Shown piece after piece: positions 47,068 to 58,227 of a stretch of DNA of 64,000 bases. The stretch's first letter is position 1. Each line of letters begins with the position of its first letter. The DNA lies in NCBI RefSeq assembly GCF_036588685.1, contig NC_086383.1, positions 39,068,171 to 39,132,170 on the forward strand. Reading direction: 5' to 3'. Below the pieces are notes generated by a model that saw only the letters and a list, made by a program, of their open reading frames with translations, was not told the DNA's origin and ran no database searches. Both the position numbers and the translations under genes were made by a program. This stretch comes from Mytilus trossulus. Lineage: Eukaryota; Mollusca; Bivalvia; Mytilida; Mytilidae.

Positions 47068-47774
47068 ATGCATCTTGTTTCTTTATCCTGTATTCAATTT
47101 TATGATTATGATATTAAATACTCTCATCATTTTATTGTTTTTTTTCTTAAATATACAATAACAATATTTGACTCGAAATTTTGTCTTCCATTTTGAATTG
47201 TTTGATTGTTTGAAGTATAACTTTTGTTACCATTTAAAATCAATTGAGAAAAAGACTGGAAAAACGACATGTATTAATTTGGACTGCATGTGCAGAACAG
47301 GATAGGAATATTGCTGGGAACGTTTGAAATTTTCCGTATAATTTAGTCGTGCCCGCACTGAATATGTCTGATACAGTTAATGGATTACCTAGTTAATGAT
47401 AGGGTTATTCACTGCAAACTTTAAATCTTTAGCCTTTCATTTCAATGAAAGCTTGAAACTTGGTACCTCATTTCCCGAGTTTCGCAAAAAGCTAGTTTTG
47501 AAGATTTCCCGAAACAAGGAAGTGTTAAGTCAATGTAAATGATTAACATAATTAATGTATCACGAAAATCTTCAAACAGTTTTCACAAAAAATAGTTTTG
47601 TTTCCGATTTGTTACGAATACTCCTCACCTCTTTTAATATTGTCAAATCAAATTTATATCTCGTGACATATAAAAGAGGCGATATACAAAATGGCATTAT
47701 GGATATTCAAACTCATTTGTCGGAAACTGACAGAATATGGCAACAAATAAAAACGACGAAAGGACAAACTGAAC
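47068..47774. other. 3' flank of lectin gene 1, homologous to that of gene 2
   Basis: Alignable with 58228-58600 (AATATTTGACTCGAAAT, TGAAGTATAACTTT / TGAGGTATAGCTTT, GACTGCATGTGCAG / GAGCTGCAGTTATGG, CCGTATAATTTAGTCGTG / TGTACGATTTTGGCCATG). This shows the duplicated unit extends beyond the coding exons. The 83-codon frame at 47555-47806 runs into repeat R1 and is not called. Confidence 0.55.
47113..47118 (+). promoter_or_regulatory. probable polyadenylation signal ATTAAA, lectin gene 1
   Basis: ATTAAA in the context TATGATATTAAATACT, 45 bases after the stop. The same context and distance are conserved in gene 2 (58273-58278). Confidence 0.5.
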
Positions 47775-48120
47775 ACATAGGTAAGGCCGTTAGTTTTCTT
47801 GTTTGAATTGCTTTACATTGTCATTTCGGTGCCTATTATGACTGACTTTGTGGTATGGGCTTTGCTCATTGTCGAGGGCCGTACGGTGACCTATATTTCT
47901 TAATTTATGGGTTTTATTGTCTTTTGTGGAGAGTTGGCTCATTTGCAATCATACCACATTTTTTTTTCATAAACAAAACACAACAAAGACAATTAAAGGC
48001 TGTGCAACAAAACTCTAAAAAAAACCAGGTATGATCTCAGGTGTTCCGAAAAGGAAACAGATATATGTCGCACATGTTGTGTTGCTCAGGTAAAGTTTGG
48101 CGCCTGTTTAAATCCACTGC
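47775..48120. repeat. R1 (reverse) followed by R4 fragment
   Basis: 47779-47970: AAGGCCGTTAGTTTTCTTGT, GGTATGGGCTTTGCTCATTG, GGGCCGTACGGTGACCTATA, AGAGTTGGCTCATTTGCAAT. 47980-48120: ATCTCAGGTGTTCCGAAAAG, GTCGCACATGTTGTGTTGCT. Confidence 0.75.
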
Positions 48121-50109
48121 ATTTGTTTGCAGCTGTCTTAAGCCAGGAACTTATTTTTCAGTGGTTGATCTTTTATGGGAATGTCGATTTTTTGTTGAGA
48201 AACACATTCTTCAAACGTAACTTATAGTTTGTCAATAAGAAATCAAGAATCTAAGTTATATCAGTTTCAGAGATTTTTTTATTTAAATCAGAGTTTATTT
48301 TTACTTTGGATATTTTTATTTACAGGAAACAAAATCGACATCTTTCATTTTGTCGTTTAATTTCATTTCAAAATTTGCATGTGTTAGCTGTTTTTATAAT
48401 GTTCAAATCTATCAGGAGTTTCCAAGTTTAGAGGTGAATAAAAGCGATTAAAGACTATGCAAAAACAGTCTAACTTTCGATGCGTTCTTCGGAGAGAGGG
48501 GCTGACATAACATATTATTAAATGTTCGTACAGACCGTATGATAAACACTTATTTCGGTCGGGCTAGGAAATAAGCCTGCTCTATTATCTGACCTTGACG
48601 TGTTTGGCTAACAGGAGACCAAAGAACGTAGTTGCTAATACTAGCTACGATCATAATTTTGTATTTAAATTTTTTCTTTCTTTCGTCGTTTTTAATTATA
48701 AGTTTTTAATGTTCCTTTGCAGTAATCTTAACTTCTGTAAAGCAATGCTATAAACAGTGCATTTTTTTCTCACTAAGAATGAAGTTTATGTTACACAAAT
48801 TTCGATACAAATCAATAATATATACATTTTCAAACTCAATAACAGAAATTTGATATATACATGTACCTAGAAATTTACTAACACCTTACTATCGAAAGAC
48901 TTGAGAAACACATTTCATTTTCGACAAATTGATAAATTTCAGATATAAAAAACATCTTTAGATCTTACGTGTTACGAAATGATTATAACAAAAATCAAAT
49001 TTTGAAATTGAAATTGGTCAAGGTCACTGCTATATCACAGGTGTTTGAAAATTTCAATTTCTGTACCCTATTGGTAAATATGTCAATATATAGTCAATTC
49101 TGGCGATAAAAATATAAAATAAATTCTAAATGTAGAAACAAAAGATATGCTTCTATAAACGAGTTGTATTTACTTTGCCCCAAACACATATATCTAGGAG
49201 AAACAAACTATCTAAATGTGACTCTGCTTTTTTTATGAATTTTTCATTTGACTCGGATTTTAAAAAAAGGTGACCACGGAAGAAAACGACGACAACGATA
49301 TTTCGACGAGGCTTTGTTCTCCTCTTTCTAATGATATAAAATATAGACGTATGTTATTCCGTTATCCCAGATCGATCAATTTCGTTGAGTACAATGTACT
49401 AATAATGTATTCAAGAATTCTTAAATGATAATTGTACAAATATGCCAAAACCAACACATGTGTAATGGGCCCAAGAATATTAACTTTATAAATAATTCAA
49501 AATATAAAATCAATGCAGGTTACCTTGATTATTGCACCGTAGTGCCATTTTTTATTGTACTTAATTATAAGTGTTACAACAATATAAAAAAAGAAAAGAA
49601 AGACGATACTCATCACTTGTTAAGGTAATGCAATCATATATATATATAGACATTTTTAAAAAGCATAACATCAATAAGGATTTGCTTATTGTTTCAATAC
49701 AATTAATATAAAAATGTAATACAACAATATTTTGACGCTCGGTTAAAAAAGTCAAGTTTATAATGATTGTAATAAGTTCATGAAACATTTAATTTCAGCA
49801 TAGTTGCTTAAAAAAACATTCGTCGAAAGTTTGAGTGAGACTAAAGTGACAGGAAAGAGATAGATAGAGTGCAATAAATTTACAACACCTTATAGCTTTC
49901 TTCCTAATAACATAAACATTTAGCGTCATATGTTAGGTAAGGATTGTATATAAGACACCCTCTCCTCCATAAAAAATAACTAAACTATAATTAATCGATT
50001 TGTCCTCTGTGACCAAGGACACGACAATTTGATTTTGGGAAAAACAGAATGGTATTTTGAGTTACTTGATCGGCATACTTATTTCTTACTTTTATACACA
50101 ATTATATTC
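48121..50109. other. intergenic, no gene seen
   Basis: 48175-48240 (GGGAATGTCGATTTTTTG) aligns weakly with 59585-59650 (GGAAATGCCGATTTTTTG), perhaps the far edge of the lectin duplication. 49425-49480 matches the leader fragment also found at 35440 and 42650. No gene seen. Confidence 0.45.
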
Positions 50110-51510
50110 TGCATTTTAAGGCTCATAATTTTTATTTGTCTTGCGCAGTTTATGTACATATTTTTTGGTGTTCTCGTCAGGCTTAAATATATGCCTTTCC
50201 AATTACTTTAGCCCCCTCAAAAATATTTTGACAGTTCGTTTAATTCGAATAATATACAACGCAGAAGTAAAAACTACTTGTAACTTTATCTGGACAATTG
50301 AACAACATATTTTATTGATCTTAATTTGAATCACGCAACTGATATTTTGCTAGAACGTAGTAGACGTCTATGCAATGAGAAAGAATTAACACTATGCGGG
50401 ACAAATTTGTCATTCCAGAATTGATAAATCTGACTTTGTCGGTTTACAAGATATCAAAAATAGTTTTTGCCCAAGCGATAGATACATTAATAACAAAAAA
50501 AAAAAATATTTCCCCATTCGTCCCAACATGTCACAGTTGTCATTGTTGTCACCACAGCTGATTAAAAGTAATTTTCCCATGGAAATCAAAAAATTCCCAT
50601 CGAAACTACAATTTCACATGAAAACATTAGTAGATAGTTTCTTCCCATGGGAAATTCTAAATTTCCAAAGGGAATTTTGGTTCCCAAGGGAACTTATTTT
50701 TCTTCTAATGGGAACACCTTTTCCCGTTGAGAACATTTATTCTTCCCTTGGGAAGATGTATTTTCCCCATGAGAACATTATTTTTTTTAAATTGTTTTTG
50801 TCAGAATTTGTAAAAGAGCTGTGAAATATCGCAATGGACTGACAGTTACTAGTTACCATGACGGGAAAGTTAAACAAGCATGTCATTTGAAAAAAAATGT
50901 AATTTCAATTAAGTAACAGTATTTCTATTATAATTTTACACTCAAAAGTCTTATATTATCGTTGAATAATTGTCGTAGAACTAAGAATTCGAAGCTGTTA
51001 ATGTTTTAGACAATTTAAAGGATTTTTAAAGAAATGCACCTACATGTTAAAAGTTTAACTTTATATTGTTGATATTAGTTCGTTCAATATAGTTGATGTT
51101 GATTTTCGTTCATCATGGTCATGGTATTATGTCATATCAAGAGTTTGATTTGAAAAAAATAATGGGTCAAAATGTAAACAATAGACAAAAACAATAATTT
51201 GGCATTAGAATATAGAAAAAATATAATAGAGTAATAGGACTGGCAAGAAAGAACAAAGAAAAAACCTTTAAAAAGTAAAGAGAGGTGAAGATCCTGAACC
51301 CAAACGAAACCAGGAGCTCTAAGAACTTGGAATTTATAGTGAGGACATTCTGTTGTTGTGTTTATTATTATATGTATTATGAAATCCCTATCAATTGACA
51401 AAATCATTGTAAGACGACATAAGAGAGACAACTATCAATTTAATGAAAATATAAATACGCGCAACACACGTTTTATATTGTACAAATAATGAAAAGGAGT
51501 ATGATTCAAT
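50110..51510 (+). repeat. segmental duplication, copy C
   Basis: Collinear with 35650-37110, including the 21-bp palindrome array (50570-50790: TTCCCATGGGAA, TTCCAAAGGGAA, TTCCCAAGGGAA, TTCCCTTGGGAA) and a full block X (51120-51510). The homology stops abruptly where the retrotransposon fragment at 51511 begins. Confidence 0.85.
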
Positions 51511-52075
51511 TTGTATTGAGCAAAAACTTAAAGATCAGTTTCAACAAGAATGCTTTGCCGAATCACCTAAAACTTTATGATATCGTATTTTTAAAAATAA
51601 TTTTCAATTGGAAAAATATTTTCGGTTTTACCTTACAAATTCATTTATACATTATGCAAATATAGATGTGGTAGTCACCACTTGCCGATTGAGTCTGGAA
51701 GGTGGCAGTGTTTTACCGAGAGAAGACAGAATATGCCGTCTCTGTGACTCAAACGACATTGGTGACGAATACCATTATATTATGAATTGTGGATCTTTTA
51801 TGTTTGAAAGAAAGATTTTTTTACCTACATACTGCTGGTCTAACCCTAATATCTATAAGTTTGATCAACTGTTTAATTCATGTAATATTGTAATATTAGA
51901 AAAACTATGTAAATTTATCAAAGTTATAAATGTGAAAGTCAGTCCTCTAAGTTAATTTCATTGTATTGTTCACACATGCTTGTAAAAATTGTACCTTACA
52001 GTTATATTCATGTATGTTCTCTATAACTATGTAATTGTAGTTTTATGAGAAATAAAGTATTCGTATTCGTATTCA
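51511..52075 (+). pseudogene. 3' end of a LINE-type retrotransposon (truncated)
   Basis: The frame encodes, from about 51512, IEQKLKDQFQQECF..., a TGA stop at 51578-51580, then an open stretch to 51955 (no ATG). It carries the zinc-finger-like C-terminal motif RICRLCDSNDIGDEYHYIMNC (C-x2-C ... H-x4-C spacing), followed by a short Lys/Val-rich tail. That motif is typical of the far C-terminus of non-LTR retrotransposon polyproteins (zf-RVT-like). The fragment ends downstream in an AATAAAGTATTCGTATTCGT tail, a short tandem 3' end as in several LINE clades. No reverse transcriptase or endonuclease part remains, so it is a 5'-truncated dead copy. It interrupts block X of copy C. Confidence 0.75.
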
Positions 52076-52329
52076 TATATTTGTCAATATCTTCATAATT
52101 ATCGAGCAAAAGCAAGGTGTGAAATGGTGACAAATATAATGCTTTCCCATGTTAAAATGATCACAGAGTTATGATATGACATTAAAGAATAATTACGATT
52201 CTAATAGGAAAATTTATTCCTTTTATACTTCGAAGCTGACATATAGGACATATAATCATGATAATAAGATTTCAAAAGGCAACTATTTTGATTTGATGAA
52301 GTCAAAGGAATATGATGGTATGATACAAC
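52076..52329. other. intergenic, no gene seen
   Basis: No supported feature. Confidence 0.35.
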
Positions 52330-52850
52330 AATACTAATGGGAGAGATTAATATACTTCATATTCATATGATGACGACATAATCTTTCAATCAGATTACTT
52401 GAGGTCTGGAGCTGTTATGACAGTAACTGCTAGTAGTCCCTTGTTAATTTATGTATGATTGTCACTTTGTTTAGTCTCCTTTATGACCTATTCTGACATC
52501 GGACTCGGATTTTTAAACTGCCTTTTACTGTGCTTAATGCTATGTGTTTCTTTATTCTACATTGAATAGAGGTACAGGGAAGGGTTGAGATCTCCCTAAC
52601 ATGTTTAACACCGCCACATGTTTGCCCCTCTCCCAAGTCAGGACCCTCTGGCCAAATTTAGTTTTGTATGTTATTTATATTTTAGTTCGTTTATTTGTTT
52701 TGGAGTGTTAGTGTGACATCCATTTTTACTGAACGAGAACACAATTTTATTTATTGGCAATCTGATGTACACCACCAGGTGCGGAATTTTTCTCGCTGCG
52801 TTGAAAATCCATTAGTGGCCTTCAACTGTGGTCGGGTTGGTGTCGTTTTG
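52330..52850 (-). repeat. dispersed repeat R3, long reverse copy
   Basis: Reverse of the unit at 62211-62880: TATTCATATGATGACGACAT, GAGGTCTGGAGCTGTTATGA, TTCTGACATCGGACTCGGAT, CAAGTCAGGACCCTCTGGCC, GAACGAGAACACAATTTTAT and GCGTTGAAAATCCATTAGTG. Confidence 0.8.
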
Positions 52851-53249
52851 GTATAACGATAAATACATAAACAGATAAATGTAGATTTACTTTTAGAATG
52901 ATTTCATTCAATTTTCGAGCAGGCAACAACCAAACTAACGTCCCTTTTGATCTCTAGCTTTGTTCAATTTCAGATGACGATGCAATGGCAATTGTGCCGC
53001 ATAATCTCGTGCCGCCCATGTTTGAATGTATTTAAAACATGGCTTCGTTTCCGAAAAGAAAGAAGATCAATTATTGTAATATGAAGTTCTTTTCAACTGA
53101 AGTGAGGAACTATTGTAATGCATAACATAACAAGTAAATGATTAAAAGTGTCTATTGTATTGTTGAAGAAAAACATGTATGAATTGTCAAAGGAAACTGA
53201 TCTGGTAAGCATCTATTGCCATTAATGTTGCAAAGCAAACAAAATACAA
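52851..53249. other. intergenic, no gene seen
   Basis: No supported feature. Confidence 0.35.
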
Positions 53250-53415
53250 TTGAATATAGAAAAAGTCAAATCACCAAAAAAAAAAAAAAACTGAACTCCG
53301 AGGAAAATTCAAAACCAAAATTCCTTTATCAAATGGCAAACTTAAATGCTCAAACACATCAAACGAACGGATTACAACTGTTATGTTCCGGACTTGACAC
53401 AGGCGTTTTTTTTTA
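53250..53415 (-). repeat. dispersed repeat R7, reverse copy
   Basis: GAACTCCGAGGAAAATTCAA, TCAAATGGCAAACTTAAATG, CAAACACATCAAACGAACGG and GTTCCGGACTTGACACAGGC. Confidence 0.7.
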
Positions 53416-53885
53416 TGAAGACTTATAAGGAAACTACTTTTCACTTCTTATATGATCAGGTTAAGTGACATGCGTTGTAATATGATATTAGATATTACAC
53501 GAAGATGTTAAATGATAAAATATTCGCCTTTATCTTAATTTGTTTTGATAAATATAACTTATAGTTAGTTAGTTTATACAAGGAAATTATATTGCATGTT
53601 AACTGATATTGCATCAATTCTTTATCCTCAAAGTTTTGTACGCATGCGCTGTACAAGTAGATTGATATTTACTCTTACGCATCATTTGAGTCAAGCCATA
53701 AGTTTTTCGTTGAATTTGTTTTACATTTATTTCTAAATTCGATTCCTTTAATAGCTTGCTATACGGTATGCCATTTGATCATTGTTAATGGTTGTTCGTC
53801 AAAATTAAGTTGCTTTCGTCTATGTCGTTCGTTCTCCAGTGTAGACCTGTCTAATTGGCAATCATACCCTTATGAAACTGAATTG
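53416..53885. other. intergenic, no gene seen
   Basis: A scrap of R1 (CTAATTGGCAATCATACCC) lies at 53850-53870. Nothing else. Confidence 0.4.
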
Positions 53886-54090
53886 TTTGCAGGAACACAG
53901 AAAATAGTGTTTGCAGATGTTTGCCGCTAGCTGCAAACTTCCGGCAAACATTGCTGCAAGCTTGCGGCAAGTTTGCAGAAACATCAATGTTTGCCGCAAG
54001 ATTGCCAGAAAGTTCAAAATTATAAAGAATGTTTGCCGCAAGATTGCAGAAAACTTTGACCATTCTATATGTTTGCCAGAACATTGCAGG
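53886..54090. repeat. TTGCCGCAA / TTGCGGCAA motif cluster 1
   Basis: Six or more copies of GTTTGCAG, TTTGCCGC and CTTGCGGCAAG variants in both orientations, e.g. ATGTTTGCCGCAAGATTGC twice and GCTTGCGGCAAGTTTGC. It forms one arm of a paired structure with cluster 2, about 620 bp away. Overlapping frames on both strands translate the motif (Cys/Arg/Lys-rich) and are artefacts. Confidence 0.8.
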
Positions 54091-54711
54091 AATTACAAAA
54101 TATTTACTGGGCATGTCTAGTTGGCACATCCTGGATGCTAACAATTTGAAATTGTGACTAGGTCATGTTGGTTGTGTTTGAAAATGCATTTCACATATCA
54201 GAGATCAAGGAGGCATTTTGGTTCAATAATATGGGATAATCAGTATAATTGTGTAAGTACAAATGATTCATAGAACTGCATGTTTTAATAAAATAATTAA
54301 TGTTATCATCATACATAATTAAGTAAGCAACTATATTTTTATGTATGTGTGATTGAAAAACTTAAGCTATTATAAGTTTGAATTTGTTACTGATGTACTG
54401 CACCATCATGATCATGTTTAATAAGATTAAGTTAAATTCTGTAATGCAATAATATCTAGCTTTATACTCAATACATCTTGAGATTTTACCTTTTTCAGTT
54501 TTTAATACAGGTATATATTATTTCATTTGAGAATGACTCCTGCCCCTTTTTCAAAACTCAAATGCATGTTTGTATTTCCTCACATCTCATGAGTTTGCAA
54601 GAAATCTTTCAATGACTGTATAAAGACAGGATTTGACTTTTTAAAAATGTTGCTGTGTAATTTGAAAGAGATAAATTGAATGTGTGTACACACATGACAT
54701 TGGTATATGTG
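54091..54711. other. spacer between the two TTGCCGCAA clusters
   Basis: AT-rich and without motif copies. It may be the interior of a non-autonomous element bounded by the clusters (inference). Confidence 0.35.
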
Positions 54712-54882
54712 TAGTTCCTGCAAGTTTGCCGCAAGTTTGCAACAAACAATTGCCGCAAGCTTGCGGCAAATCTAATTTGCATAATAATGTTTGCTGCAAG
54801 CTTGCGGCAAACTTCATTTGCATGGTAAAATGGTTGCGGCAAGTTTGCTGCAAACTTGCGGCAAATGTTTGCCGCAGGGCTT
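54712..54882. repeat. TTGCCGCAA / TTGCGGCAA motif cluster 2
   Basis: Dense array: CAAGTTTGCCGCAAGTTTGC, TTGCCGCAAGCTTGCGGCAA (an 18-bp perfect palindrome TGCCGCAAGCTTGCGGCA), GCTGCAAGCTTGCGGCAAAC, GGTTGCGGCAAGTTTGC, AACTTGCGGCAAATG and TTTGCCGCAGG. The motifs alternate orientation, so the block can fold extensively. Confidence 0.85.
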
Positions 54883-56102
54883 ATTTTTTGGTAAGGGTAT
54901 TTCACCTTCCTACTACCAAGCAAAAATGAAGATGGCAGACACGATAGATTTCAATTTATTGTATGCATCATAAATACAGGAATTTTAGACGAAATATTAT
55001 AAATGCTGCTGTAATATATATGGTACTTTATGATACTAGGGCATTGCAATGCTATTGATTAACATTTGACCTTGTAGTATAAAATATCACAATTGCAGTA
55101 TTAATGTAATGATCTTTTCCATTAAAAAATCGTATGTCGTTCTTTGGATAAAGATAAAGAGAGACAAAAAGGGATCACCAATAGTTTCTTATTAATATCA
55201 TTTTGCTACATTTGTGTTTTGTATGATTGAATATTGAGTCCTGAGACATAGTTATTGTCCTTTGAATTTTTTTTTTTCATTTATAAATAAAGTTCCTAGT
55301 GTGTACATTATATTCCTTTGAAATGTTGTGCATAAACCTGCCAAATTAATTTCTAGATATTGCATGTATAAAACTTGAAGTAGAATGGAAAAAATGAGTC
55401 ATGAATTTTCAGCTGAAATAGAGATCTCGTTCTGGTCTCATTGAAAAGTGTAAAATAAATTTATAAAGCTAACTAAATAAAATATGGACCCATTTGCAAC
55501 AAAATTGTACAGACTTTTTTTTATTAAGAGTTAATAGACTTTTCTATAATTTTGATATAATAGTACAATACACTGTCAAATTCTTATACAGGTGTAATTT
55601 TTTAAAGTTTGCATTGATTGTCTACAGGAAATTCGCTACGAAATAGCTGTGTTCTCAAACAAATGGACATTTGCGAACTATGAATAATAAACTAAAAAAA
55701 AATCTAATTCGTTGCAGACATTGAAATACAATCATTTCAATTGTCTTTTCTGGATCCATTGGATTTGAAACAGCATTATATTCCTGTTCATCTGTATTTT
55801 CCAATGACAAAATGTATTACTATGAATAATGTAGCTGTGTATAAGCAAACAAAATGAAGTTTTGAATGTATTTTTCCCTATACCATATGCTTGTTTGAAA
55901 CAAATCAAATCATGAATTTGAATAACACACAAAACTCCGAATCATCACTTTTTCTTCTGTTGATTCATTCAAGTGAAAAATAATTACACATGCAAGTATA
56001 AAAACAACTCTTGTAACTTGACCCATCAATAACAAACATATCTACCGGTCTGACTATTTCGAATCACGCAGATAAAACTTTGCAGTTGTTTTGCGAAGTG
56101 GA
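54883..56102. other. upstream region of lectin gene 2, no gene seen
   Basis: AT-rich, with no supported feature apart from the presumed promoter area. Confidence 0.4.
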
Positions 56103-58227
56103 ATGATGTGTAGTCTTCATCAATTGCAGGTTTTGGTTATGATTATTTCCTTATTGAGCTGTAAGTTAAGCAAATCAATTGATAACTAATTAGGCGGCCA
56201 AATAGTGCCATATTTTGATGACATAACTAGTAATATTAATGACTGAAAAGAAGTCTAAATTTTAATTTCAATAAGATACTTTTCTCTTTAAAAAAAAAAT
56301 GATGTTTCATTCAAGCTTCTAATTCATAAACTCGTGTTTTTATCTATTTGTTATGCAATTTAAATTTTTGCACACAAAAAAATACAGATCTAATAGATAT
56401 ATCTACTAAGTTAAAACAAATCAAGATATAATGTGAAAAAGAAATAAAAATGTAAACAAGAAAGGAAAAAACCCGCACATCAGCATCAACCCGTCTAAAA
56501 GAATGTCGGTGTCGCTTAACAATTTTGGAAGCTGCTATATCAAGATAGTACTGATACATTATCGAGACGTTCGAAGAAAATAAAAGTTTGCGCTATTCAA
56601 ATAATATTAAAACATATTCACTCGTATCATTTCGTCTGCATTTTGTATTTAACATTCAGCCGTAACATCAAGAACATGTGGTAATGGTTGGGAACATGAG
56701 AATGGAAGATGTTATAAATTCGTTCGATTCCGAACTAACTTCGTTGGAGCAATGGTAAGTAAGAAGGTCCATTTTACTGTTGGCGAGGAGCCGATTAATT
56801 CCAGATCAGTTTGGTTGATACTCTGGTTTCAAAGGTCAAACTTTTCGGGAAATGGGATTTGACATGTTGCAAAAATTGCAACCAAAATATATTTGTACTG
56901 CATTACTACAAGATTTATGATAGACTTGTCCGGTGTAACTATAGTTTTCAATCTTCGGACATATATTTATAAATATTATTTTAGCATAATAATGATGTTA
57001 AAGGGGCACCCAACGCTTTGACTAAAATAGATTTGACTCGATTAATTTTCATAATTTTTTGACAATTTACTTCATTGACATGTTTACAAATAGGAAAATT
57101 TCTAGGAATTTGAACCACACAATTTAATAGAAATGATTTGATAGGATATATAGCAGTTTGACAAACACTAATTTTGATCGTTTAAAAGCTTGATATAATC
57201 CTTACAAATAATATGTTATCAAAACGCCAAGTTGATTATTAAGAGTTTACTCCCTTAGGTTTTATGTACCCCTTAATTCAATATAAATAGCATACATGTT
57301 TACCATTAATGCACAAGTAAACATATTTACCCTTGTGTTTCCCTAGCCTACATAATTACACATAGTTCAATAGCATAATTGATATTACAGTCTATAGTAT
57401 TTGTTGTTGATGTGTTCTAATCGTAAACATGCATAACATATTTGCTATTGGACGGGAAGCAACCGACACAATCAATTAACACGTTTGCTTATCCAGATCT
57501 ATTTGATATTTGTTTACTCTTTAAATTTTGAGCAATGGATTACTGCAGCATACATTTTGAGAAATAAATTTCAATGACATTAACACTGGGGGTCAGAACT
57601 GTTTTATACTTGAATGTTTTCATAAAAAAAACATGCAGAAAATAAATTAAAATCTAAGAAGAACGAAAGCAGTATCCAGAATGTCTGTCCTTTTTGGTTT
57701 AGTATTAATGTTAATGATGACGCAATTACATTTTAGTATTTCTGTAAACAACTTGGAGGAGGTCTGGCAGAAATAGATGACCATAATGAGTACAAGACCG
57801 TGGTACGCCTTGCAAAAGCCCGAAGTAAGTTTACTTTAGAAAAGTAATTTCGCATAAAAAAACGTATTCTTTTATTTTATGCATCAGGAGTTTGATTTGA
57901 ATGTATTGTATTTACCATTGCCAATTATTACATGTATTAGCGAATATGCAACCTTGCTGTGAAATCACATGTTGTAACCTCTTAATGTAGACAAATTGAT
58001 CATATCTTACAGCTTTTCCTGATTTCTACATTGGATTGACAGATGCATTTTCAGAAGGAAATTGGATTCAAGCAAGTTCATACAACTTCCAAACATACTT
58101 CATCTGGTCTCCGGGGGAACCAAATAATAATAATAGAAACCAGGATTGTGTTCGGGTGCGCAGTCATGATTCAAAAATGGATGATATCAGTTGCAGCGCG
58201 CACAGACATTTTGTTTGTGAAAAATGA
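56103..58227 (+). CDS. secreted single-domain C-type lectin, gene 2 (four exons)
   Basis: Exons 56103-56160, 56660-56754, 57737-57824 and 58013-58227 join to 456 nt, 151 residues. Exons 2 and 3 have exactly the sizes of gene 1 (95 and 88 bp), with the same phases (1, 0, 1) and GT...AG borders. The signal peptide (about 1-20) has a VLVMIISLLS core. The lectin domain runs about 26-149 with Cys 26, 37, 54, 126, 141 and 149. FYIGLTD is at 85-91 and EPN at 116-118, followed by an extra Asn. The second calcium-site region reads MDD-ISC, where gene 1 has MDD-VWC, and the loop between (VRVRSHD here, VQVYRAN in gene 1) is the most diverged part. This suggests a changed ligand rather than loss of function. 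The start could be either of two adjacent ATGs. Intron 2 contains a MITE. Confidence 0.88.
56998..57276 (-). mobile_element. TTAA MITE family, reverse copy in lectin 2 intron 2
   Basis: TTAA at 56998-57001 and 57273-57276 flanks a 271-bp element. Ends are AGGGGCACCCAAC and ATGTACCCC. The interior matches 7218-7490 in reverse (GACTCGATTAATTTTCATAA, GCAGTTTGACAAACACTAAT, TTTGATCGTTTAAAAGCTTG). Gene 1 lacks it at the homologous intron position. Confidence 0.8.

Noticed and set aside
47555..47806. 83-codon frame after lectin gene 1, possibly an exon ending at a GT
   Set aside because: It lacks an ATG start or supported acceptor, runs into repeat R1, and has no counterpart that I can align behind gene 2.
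53851..54929. Cys/Lys/Arg-rich frames on both strands
   Set aside because: They translate the TTGCCGCAA motif clusters; the same peptide patterns appear in several frames and both strands.
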